A DNA stretch of 14,159 nt from positions 1-14,159 of the forward strand of contig JAITKZ010000099.1 in NCBI GenBank assembly GCA_031278115.1. The letters are read 5' to 3'. Shown here in pieces: positions 1-5,993 of the stretch. Within the stretch, counting starts at the first letter, position 1; each line of letters starts with the position of its first letter. Source of the stretch: Endomicrobium sp. (GTDB lineage: Bacteria > Elusimicrobiota > Endomicrobiia > Endomicrobiales > Endomicrobiaceae). A model generated the notes under the pieces. That model was not told the DNA's origin. It worked only from the letters and a program-made list of their open reading frames with translations, and did no database searches. Both the position numbers and the translations under genes were made by a program.

Positions 1-1259
1 CCAAAAACAGTAACTTCTCTGCCTTTGCAAACAGAACACGTTATCGGCAAATGTTTTGTTTCTCCGCAGTAGTGGCACTTCACTAAATCTGGATTTCTGT
101 GAAAAACCATAGATATAGAGCATTTATGGCATTGGAAGACAGTGCCACATTTTTTGCACATAATCGCCGGAGAATACCCTCTGCGGTTCAAAAAAACTAT
201 TATCTGCTCTTTACGAGCTAAAGCTTTTGATATTGAGTCAACAGTTTTAGGAAGTAGCAAACTTGTTTTAAAAAGTCTTTCTTTAAGCGAAATAATTTTT
301 ACTTCAGGCAATTCTTTTTTATCAATACGCTCGTTTAGTTCTATTAAACCGATTTTCTTTTCTTGCGCATCTCTATAGGTTTCAAGGCTTGGCGTAGCTG
401 ATCCAAAAATAACAACGGCATTATGGTATTTTCCCCTCCACTTTGCAATTTCTCTTGCATCATAAGAAGGCTTTTGCTCTTGTTTATATGTATGTTCATG
501 TTCTTCATCAATAATGATAACGCCCAATTTTTTGAACGGGGCAAAAATTGCAGATCTTGCTCCAAGCATTATTTTTATTTCGCCTATTTTTGCCTTATGA
601 AATAATTTATATTTTTCAACATTCGTAATACCGCTATGCCAAACACCTATTTTAGAACCAAACCTTCTTGTCATTATATCCACAAACTGAGGCGTAAGTG
701 AAATTTCAGGAATAAGCATTATTACATTTTTATCCTGATTTAGAGCATACTCCATGGCGTTTATATATACTTCGGTTTTACCAGAAGCTGTAACGCCATG
801 TACAAGAAAAACGTTGTAAGAATTTTTGTCCAAACACGCATTTATTACTGAAACAGCGTTTCTTTGATGCTCATTTAAAACATGTCTTTCATATGAAAGT
901 TCAAAAACATCTTTTCTCTTTTTAGAAATTTTTTTAGGGACCTGCATGGAAATAGGTATTATAGAAGAGTAAGCTTCGCCTAAAGAACATATATAACTTT
1001 TTGATATGTAGTCTGCAAGGTCTATTGTTTCGTTGTCAATTAAAACTTCAACGTCTACAACTTCTATAATCTGCTTTAACTTAAAAGACGAATCTTCTTC
1101 AATATACAAACACGTAACAGCATAACCTGTTAAAATTCTTTTCCCAAACGGAATTTTAACTCTTTTACCAACAATACTTTCAGGATTTACGCCTTCTGAT
1201 GGCAGATAATGGAAAGTTTTGTTTAAAGGTACTGGGACAGCTACGTCTAAAACTATCAT
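1..1259 (-). CDS. priA: Primosomal protein N' (PriA helicase), N-terminal 419 residues, C-terminus beyond left edge
   Basis: PriA is the 3'-5' superfamily 2 helicase that reloads the replisome at stalled or collapsed forks. The frame is open from the ATG at 1259-1257 to the window edge. Residues 1-105 look like the 3'-DNA-binding domain (start MIVLDVAVPVPLNKTFHYLP). The Walker A loop is HGVTASGKTE at 154-163 and the DEEH box is at 251-254. The helicase segment GSATPSLET is at 286-294. Eight zinc-ligand cysteines (C368, C371, C377, C380, C395, C398, C408, C411) form the PriA-specific double zinc site. The start overlaps the stop of the upstream glycosylase gene as ATGA, suggesting translational coupling. 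The Walker lysine lies at residue 161, much earlier than about 230 in E. coli PriA, so the winged-helix region between the DNA-binding domain and the helicase seems missing or very short. Identification is secure; the C-terminus is not seen. Confidence 0.96.
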   Translation of the reverse strand, partial: MIVLDVAVPVPLNKTFHYLPSEGVNPESIVGKRVKIPFGKRILTGYAVTCLYIEEDSSFKLKQIIEVVDVEVLIDNETIDLADYISKSYICSLGEAYSSIIPISMQVPKKISKKRKDVFELSYERHVLNEHQRNAVSVINACLDKNSYNVFLVHGVTASGKTEVYINAMEYALNQDKNVIMLIPEISLTPQFVDIMTRRFGSKIGVWHSGITNVEKYKLFHKAKIGEIKIMLGARSAIFAPFKKLGVIIIDEEHEHTYKQEQKPSYDAREIAKWRGKYHNAVVIFGSATPSLETYRDAQEKKIGLIELNERIDKKELPEVKIISLKERLFKTSLLLPKTVDSISKALARKEQIIVFLNRRGYSPAIMCKKCGTVFQCHKCSISMVFHRNPDLVKCHYCGETKHLPITCSVCKGREVTVF

Positions 1260-2017
1260 ATCTCGCCTATATCCAAATAATGCATTACTCTTTTTATATC
1301 ATCCCAAACAAATTTTTTCAAACTTGGGTTTCTGAGTAAAGCTGCAGGGTGGTATGTAGGCATAAGCTTTATGCCTTTATATTCTTTTACAACGCCTCTA
1401 ATTTTACTTATAGACTCTTCGCTATACAAAAGACATTTTGCTGAAGATGCGCCTAAAGCTATGATAATTTTAGGTTTGATAATCTCTATTTGCTTATCTA
1501 AATAATGTTTGCAAGTTTCCATCTCAAGCGGAGCAGGAGGTCTGTCGTTAGATCTCTTCTCAGGATTTGTAGGATCTATCATAGGGTGGCATTTAACAAT
1601 ATTTGTTATGTAAACATTTTCTCTTGTATAACCCATAGCTTCAATAATTTTTGTCAAAAGCTGTCCTGCCTTACCAACAAAAGGCTCACCTTTGTGATCT
1701 TCGTCAAAACCCGGACCTTCACCCACAAACATTGAGTCTGCTGTCGGGGAACCTACACCGATAACAGTATTTAATCTACTGTTTCCTAAAGAGCATTCTT
1801 TACAAGAATCTATTGTCCTTTTTAATGTTTCAAGCATTTCTTTAGGACTTAAGACACTTTCAGATTGTTTTTTTTGGGAAAATGTTTTTACAGATTCTTC
1901 TTTTGAACTTCTCTTATCAATAGGCATTCTAGGAATTTCAATTTCTCCCCAATTTAAATATTCTTCAAGTGTTCTTTTTGAAAGATTTAATATTTTCAAA
2001 TATTCTGACTGTTTCAT
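1256..2017 (-). CDS. Uracil-DNA glycosylase, family 4 (Fe-S) type
   Basis: This enzyme removes uracil from DNA after cytosine deamination or misincorporation, starting base excision repair. The protein has 253 residues. Residues 1-65 are a poorly conserved N-terminal extension. C72 and C75 (CKEC), C143 and C169 fit the four ligands of the 4Fe-4S cluster of family 4 enzymes. Motif A is GEGPGFDED at 99-107, followed by EPFVGKAGQLL at 111-121. The late motif HPAALLRN is at 223-230. The gap between C143 and C169 is 25 residues, longer than the roughly 15 I recall for typical members, and it is proline-rich (DRPPAP). The start overlaps the 3' end of coaB by 53 bases; an internal Met31 would remove the overlap but would lose the EYLNW segment seen in relatives, so I keep the long form. 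The stop overlaps the priA start. Confidence 0.9.
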   Translation of the reverse strand: MKQSEYLKILNLSKRTLEEYLNWGEIEIPRMPIDKRSSKEESVKTFSQKKQSESVLSPKEMLETLKRTIDSCKECSLGNSRLNTVIGVGSPTADSMFVGEGPGFDEDHKGEPFVGKAGQLLTKIIEAMGYTRENVYITNIVKCHPMIDPTNPEKRSNDRPPAPLEMETCKHYLDKQIEIIKPKIIIALGASSAKCLLYSEESISKIRGVVKEYKGIKLMPTYHPAALLRNPSLKKFVWDDIKRVMHYLDIGEI

Positions 2018-2618
2018 CTATAATTTTTCCCGCTATAAATTTCTTACTTCTATTTTTTATCTCTATAATACTATCAGAGATCATCAAATAAACAGTAGCC
2101 TTCTCATAACCAAAAGAATCTCTCCCATTGGCAACAATTAAGTCTAAGTTTTTGCTTCTTAATTTAAGTTTGGCATTCGCAAGAAGGTTTTGGGTTTCAA
2201 GAGCAAAACCAGCGACAACTTGATCAGATTTATTTTTACCGCAATATTTTATAATATCCGGATTCTTTTTAAGTTCTAGTAACATTGAATTACCAGACTT
2301 TTTTACTTTATTTTTTTGAAAGTTAGCAGGTCTATAATCAGCAACTGCAGCCACGCTTATAATAATGTCGGCTTTCTGTAAATTTAATTTAGACGCTTTA
2401 AACATCTCAAGAGCAGTTGTGACTTTTACAAGCTCTACTCTTTTAGGATATTTTTTAACTTCACCTGAAATAAAAATAACTTTATATCCATTTTTTACGG
2501 CATAGTCAGCTAAAGCTAACCCCATTTTCCCAGACGATTCGTTGCTTATATATCTGACAGGATCTATATATTCTTTGGTTGGACCTGATAGAATTAAAAA
2601 TGTAAGTTTTTTAGACAT
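1965..2618 (-). CDS. coaB: Phosphopantothenate-cysteine ligase (CoaB), stand-alone
   Basis: CoaB joins 4'-phosphopantothenate to cysteine, using a nucleotide triphosphate, in coenzyme A synthesis. The 217-residue protein matches the C-terminal half of the usual bacterial CoaBC fusion. It shows GPTKEYIDPVRYISN at 12-26 followed by SSGKMG (28-33), AAVADYRP at 90-97, the lysine-rich KVKK at 104-107 that carries the conserved lysine, KNPDI at 118-122, AGFALET at 136-142 and VANG at 162-165. The start codon shares one base with the coaC stop (TAATG), so the two are almost certainly translated together. The break falls exactly in the linker that normally joins the two domains, so the function should be kept. 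Stand-alone CoaB is known in some bacteria such as streptococci and enterococci; here the neighbourhood is that of a fused gene. Confidence 0.95.
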   Translation of the reverse strand: MSKKLTFLILSGPTKEYIDPVRYISNESSGKMGLALADYAVKNGYKVIFISGEVKKYPKRVELVKVTTALEMFKASKLNLQKADIIISVAAVADYRPANFQKNKVKKSGNSMLLELKKNPDIIKYCGKNKSDQVVAGFALETQNLLANAKLKLRSKNLDLIVANGRDSFGYEKATVYLMISDSIIEIKNRSKKFIAGKIIDETVRIFENIKSFKKNT

Positions 2619-3163
2619 TATGAAAACAGACCTTCAACTACAGAAACTATTGTCTCTACATAAGCAAGCCTACCATCACCACAATCACCACACGCAAGCT
2701 CGCCTTTTTCAGGCATAACAAATTTATAACCGTAACTCTTCAAAGTCTCAATATTGTTTTGCGTAGCTTTGTGGTTTAACATACTAGAATTCATCGCAGA
2801 GCATATCAAAATTTTTGCCTTAGAAGCGAGGACAGTACACGTAAGCAAATCGTCAGCCCTTCCGCAAGCAAATCTTGCAATAATATCAGCGGTAGCTGGA
2901 GCAACAACTATAACATCAGCTTTTTTTGCCAAAGATATATGATTTATTTCCCAATTATCAGCGATATCAAACATTCCAGAGTAAACTTTATTTTTTGAAA
3001 GGGTCCGCAGCGTAAGAGAAGTTACAAACTTCTCCCCTCCATTTGTGAGGATACACTCTACATTTGCGCCAAGTTTAACAAGTCCTCTTATAATATCACA
3101 GCTTTTATACGCTGCAATACTTCCACAAATACCTAAAACAACATTCTTATTTTCCAAGGACAT
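2618..3163 (-). CDS. coaC: Phosphopantothenoylcysteine decarboxylase (CoaC), stand-alone flavoprotein
   Basis: CoaC is the FMN enzyme that decarboxylates 4'-phospho-N-pantothenoylcysteine to 4'-phosphopantetheine. The 181 residues cover the whole HFCD flavoprotein domain. GICGSIAAYK at 11-20 is the flavin-binding start, H75 in INHISLAKKADV is the catalytic histidine, and VVAPATADIIAR at 86-97 follows. The substrate-binding motif reads SAMNSSML at 122-129, where PAMNxxMW is usual; the proline and tryptophan are changed but the central MN is kept. C158 in ACGDCGDGRL is the active-site cysteine. An AAGG ribosome binding site lies a few bases before the start. The gene lies 18 bases downstream of rpoZ and shares one base with coaB. 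Confidence 0.95.
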   Translation of the reverse strand: MSLENKNVVLGICGSIAAYKSCDIIRGLVKLGANVECILTNGGEKFVTSLTLRTLSKNKVYSGMFDIADNWEINHISLAKKADVIVVAPATADIIARFACGRADDLLTCTVLASKAKILICSAMNSSMLNHKATQNNIETLKSYGYKFVMPEKGELACGDCGDGRLAYVETIVSVVEGLFS

Positions 3164-3181
3164 TTTTTACCTTAAAAATCT

Positions 3182-3439
3182 TTAGTAATATTCTTGCTCA
3201 CGTGAAACAGCTTTGACTTTTTTCATTTTTTTGCGAAGTTCTTCCATTTTCTCAAGAGTAGCCACATCTGTAACAATGTCACTTAGAGCTTTTTTTATAA
3301 TGCCCGCTTGATCCAATTTTCTAAATTCTTCGTTTTGTATGTTTAAATGAATCCATTCTATGGCACGTTTTACTATATCATACCTACCCAATTTAGATGA
3401 AGATACTGCTGCTCCTAATTGACTTTCCGTTAATACCAT
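3182..3439 (-). CDS. rpoZ: RNA polymerase omega subunit (RpoZ)
   Basis: Omega is the small subunit that helps assemble and stabilise RNA polymerase by clamping beta-prime. The 85-residue product has the omega-like segment SSKLGRYDIVKRAIEWIH at 13-30, a run of helical residues, and AGIIKKALSDI at 45-55, which corresponds to the second conserved omega segment. The C-terminal third is charged and lysine-rich. Similarity is modest, as is usual for this short, divergent protein. The call rests largely on position: directly between gmk and coaBC, the standard place for rpoZ. A clear GGAGG (3445-3449) lies five bases before the ATG. The gene follows gmk by 23 bases. Confidence 0.85.
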   Translation of the reverse strand: MVLTESQLGAAVSSSKLGRYDIVKRAIEWIHLNIQNEEFRKLDQAGIIKKALSDIVTDVATLEKMEELRKKMKKVKAVSREQEYY

Positions 3440-3462
3440 TTATTCCTCCAAGAGTACAACTT

Positions 3463-4083
3463 TTAATCAAAATATATTCTACCTTTTTCTATTTTATATT
3501 CCAACGATTTTATTATTGTTTTTACTGCATTTACAGCTTCATCTAATTTTTTATTTATAATCAAATACTCATACTTAGGAAGATATTTAAGCTCTTTTTT
3601 AGCGTTAAGCATACGCATAGATATTGTCTCTTTGCAGTCTTTATTTCTTACCATTAATCTTTTTTCAAGAGTCTTAAAATCCTGCGTCATTATAAAAATC
3701 ATACAAGAATTGTTTGGATACTGTTTTTTGAGGCTTGCTCCACCCTGAACATCTATCTCTAAAATTATATTTTTGCCAACGCTCAGAGCTTTATTAAGAA
3801 GTTCTTTTGAAGTGCCATAATAATTGCCATGTACTTTAGCCCACTCGGCAAACTTCTTTTCTTTAATCATTTGCTTAAATTTATCTTCACTTATGAAATA
3901 ATAATTTTTACCATTTTTTTCGCATTGTCTAGGGGATCTTGTAGTATAAGATATTGAATAAGTTATATTTTTTTTACCCTCAGCCAAAACAGCTTCGCAT
4001 ATGCTGCTTTTGCCGGCTCCAGAAGGTCCAGAAATAATTATTATATTACCTGCTTTAATAGGATTGCTTATTTTTTTACTCAC
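3463..4083 (-). CDS. gmk: Guanylate kinase
   Basis: Guanylate kinase turns GMP into GDP with ATP. With the GTG start at 4083-4081 the protein is 206 residues, the usual length of the family. The P-loop is SGPSGAGKSS at 18-27. TTRSPR and GKNYYF follow, then EWAKVHGNYYGTS and EIDVQGG, the GMP-binding and catalytic segments. The reading frame stays open upstream to an ATG at 4161, but that start lies inside the tRNA-Pro gene and would add 26 residues without family similarity, so I reject it. No ATG or TTG occurs in frame between the tRNA and the GTG, and a GGA lies about seven bases before the GTG. The gene heads the gmk-rpoZ-coaC-coaB-udg-priA run and may have its own promoter just after the tRNA. 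Confidence 0.93.
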   Translation of the reverse strand: MSKKISNPIKAGNIIIISGPSGAGKSSICEAVLAEGKKNITYSISYTTRSPRQCEKNGKNYYFISEDKFKQMIKEKKFAEWAKVHGNYYGTSKELLNKALSVGKNIILEIDVQGGASLKKQYPNNSCMIFIMTQDFKTLEKRLMVRNKDCKETISMRMLNAKKELKYLPKYEYLIINKKLDEAVNAVKTIIKSLEYKIEKGRIYFD

Positions 4084-4122
4084 AAAAGTTCCAAAATAAG
4101 TAAAGATTTTTACGTAAGAAGG

Positions 4123-4128
4123 ATTATA
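4123..4128 (-). promoter_or_regulatory. Candidate -10 box for gmk operon
   Basis: A consensus TATAAT on the minus strand lies 39 bases before the GTG start of gmk, just past the T-rich trailer of the tRNA. A matching -35 box would fall in the 3' part of the tRNA gene and is not convincing, so this is a suggestion only. Confidence 0.3.
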
Positions 4129-4136
4129 AAAAAATA

Positions 4137-4210
4137 TCGGGGAGGCGGGACTTGAACCCACAGCCTCCTGCTCCCAAAGCAGGTGCGATAGCCAATTACG
4201 CTACTCCCCG
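4137..4210 (-). tRNA. tRNA-Pro (anticodon UGG)
   Basis: The minus strand folds as a full cloverleaf of 74 bases. The 7-bp acceptor stem CGGGGAG/CTCCCCG is perfect and the discriminator base is A. The anticodon arm is CCTGC-TTTGGGA-GCAGG with anticodon TGG (DNA bases 4176-4174). The T arm is GTGGG-TTCAAGT-CCCGC, with one G-U pair. The D arm carries a TTGG core and three solid stem pairs. CCA is not encoded, so it must be added after transcription. The 5' end lies 8 bases after the rdgB stop and the 3' end 53 bases before gmk, so the tRNA is probably processed out of a messenger that includes its neighbours. Confidence 0.95.
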
Positions 4211-4218
4211 GTTAACTT

Positions 4219-4809
4219 CTATAAACTCTTTATAATTTCTTTAGCCTTCTGTAAAGCTATCGCCCTGTGGCTAATAGAATCTTTTATATATGTACTTAAC
4301 TCTGCAAAAGTTTTACCATACTCAGGGACATAAAAAACTGGGTCATAACCAAAACCATTGCTCCCTAAAGATTGGAGAGTTATTATACCAAAAATTTTGC
4401 CTTCTGCCAAATTGATTCTTCCATCAGGGCTTGAAATCGCTATTACAGTCCTAAATTTTGCAGTCCTTTTTTCAAGAGGCACTCCGTCTAAAACCTTAAG
4501 CAACTTATTATTATCCTCATAAAGACATTTTTCTCCAGCATATCTAGCCGAATAAACACCGGGCGCTCCATCTAAATAATCAACTTCCAGCCCGGAGTCG
4601 TCGGCTAAAGTCCATTTCCCAAAAAATTTAGCAGTTTCCTTTGCTTTTTTTATAGCATTTTCTTCAAGAGTTTTGCCGTCTTCTTCTGTGTTTGGATATT
4701 GTGGAAAAGAAATCATAGGAGTAACTTTAATACCTAAATCTTTTAGAATTTCTTTCATCTCTTGAACTTTATGTCTATTGCCTGTTGCAAGTATTATTTC
4801 TTTTATCAT
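4219..4809 (-). CDS. rdgB: Non-canonical purine NTP pyrophosphatase (dITP/XTP), RdgB/HAM1 family
   Basis: RdgB hydrolyses dITP, ITP and XTP to the monophosphates, keeping deaminated purines out of nucleic acids. The 196-residue length is typical. The N-terminal substrate-binding motif is LATGNRHKVQEM (7-18). TLADDSGLEVDYLDGAPGV is the central metal and base recognition segment, followed by YSARYAG. FGYDPVFYVPEYGKTFAEL and the terminal SHRAIALQKA complete the family pattern. The ribosome binding site is weak and A-rich. The gene lies directly before the tRNA-Pro gene and shares a transcript direction with gmk, another nucleotide enzyme. Confidence 0.95.
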   Translation of the reverse strand: MIKEIILATGNRHKVQEMKEILKDLGIKVTPMISFPQYPNTEEDGKTLEENAIKKAKETAKFFGKWTLADDSGLEVDYLDGAPGVYSARYAGEKCLYEDNNKLLKVLDGVPLEKRTAKFRTVIAISSPDGRINLAEGKIFGIITLQSLGSNGFGYDPVFYVPEYGKTFAELSTYIKDSISHRAIALQKAKEIIKSL

Positions 4810-5034
4810 TTAAATTTTTCTTTATCTAATATAAATTTTTAAATATGTTTTTATGTCTTTTTCTACAGCACCGGCTAACTCCTTTCAAGAGGTTTACCTG
4901 CAATAAGTTTAGCCACTTATAATTTGTCTTTTACGTTTTTTCTTTTGGTTTTGGTAATAAGTTACTTAAATAGGGTTTCTTTCATTTCTTTACTTTAGGT
5001 CTTTATCCTGTAAAAACTAAAATACCATCTATTT
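4810..5034 (-). other. Intergenic stretch, possible decayed coding relic
   Basis: This 225-base gap between the HAD gene and rdgB has no intact gene. On the minus strand two short runs in different frames read like adjoining pieces of one protein C-terminus: VAKLIAGKPLE, then KELAGAVEKDIKTYLK, ending at a TAA at 4824-4822. Stops interrupt all frames further upstream. I do not recognise a family. It may be a relic, or chance. Confidence 0.25.
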
Positions 5035-5840
5035 TTATTTAACTTTGTTACTCAATTTTTTCATAGTATCACTGGGATTATCAACTGGAACTATTTTGCT
5101 GTTGCCAAGTTCCAAAAGTCTCTGCGCTATGGAATAATCATTCCCGCCTTTTTCAGTTCGGTCGCCTACAAAAATTATTAGCGAATCAGGGAATTTATTC
5201 CTCAAAATGGCCGCGACCTGTTCTTTCCCTTTTCCTTTAGGAACAATATCCATACTAATAGCCCCTCCAATTGTAAAATCTAAATTTGGGAATAATGGCG
5301 CTAGATGCTTTTGCATTGCAACTCTTTCACCTGCAATATCATCCCAGTCCTTATACCGGCTACGCTCTTCTGGTGGACAATCTCTCCCCACAACACAAAA
5401 ATTTATCATGCCAGTTCTAAATTCTATATAACTAGGGTACAATTTATGGGGATATTTAGTGTTTTTTCTAAAATCTTCCAACATTTCCAAGAGTTTTTTG
5501 TCAAAAATAAAATCATTTTTATATATAAGCTTATTATGTTCGTAATATTCGTTGCCCATAACAGCAAAAATACCTTTCATGTTTTTGCAAATTTTATTTG
5601 GGATTTAATTTTACCTATATCAGAACCAGTTACAAGATAAACATCATTTCTAGCAATAAACTTTTTAAACCATTTGGCAAACTCTTTTTGCATAGGTTGC
5701 CTTGATGGTGTGAGTGTTCCATCCATGTCAAACACATAGATTTCTTTAGGATTTAAAGTATTTGCCCAAGCGACATATGATGTTGCGCCAATTAAAAACA
5801 AAAATAGAATTAGAATAAGGTTTCTAAATAGCCTTTTCAT
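5035..5840 (-). pseudogene. Exported phosphomannomutase-like HAD phosphatase, split by a frameshift
   Basis: Two overlapping frames, 5840-5577 (87 residues) and 5580-5035 (181 residues), together spell one HAD protein resembling eukaryotic-type phosphomannomutase (PMM). The first part starts with a signal peptide or anchor (about residues 1-27, ending near YVAWA), followed by the catalytic motif FDMDGTLTPSRQ (D38, D40) and TGSDIGKIKSQI. The second part has GNEYYEHNKLIYKND, IEFRTGMINFCVVGRDC (matching the PMM segment before the cap), SMDIVPKGKGK, and the metal motif GDRTEKGGND at 139-148. The frames meet at an ATGA overlap. Adding one more copy of the 7-base unit CCAAATA present at 5601-5595 would restore a single frame of about 270 residues through KSQIPNKICKNMKGIFA. 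A good AAGGAG ribosome binding site precedes the first ATG. Most likely a recent pseudogene; re-initiation at the ATGA making two chains is the alternative. Confidence 0.75.
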
Positions 5841-5993
5841 TTTATAACTCCTTTTAAAAAGATTTTACGTTATTATTAAAACACAAAACTGAAAAAATAA
5901 AATTCTTTAAATTTTTTATAAGGACATAACTTTCAATCTTTATTTTATCCATCAATAAGAACTTCATAGAACCTATTATTTATGAAAAGTCGC

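Noticed and set aside
142..605. Short frames within the priA region on both strands
   Set aside because: The priA frame itself is unbroken here and shows the DEEH box and zinc cysteines; the others are out-of-frame shadows.
4084..4161. Longer guanylate kinase starting at the ATG at 4161
   Set aside because: That ATG lies inside a well-formed tRNA-Pro gene and the extra 26 residues match nothing in the family; the GTG at 4083 gives the normal length.
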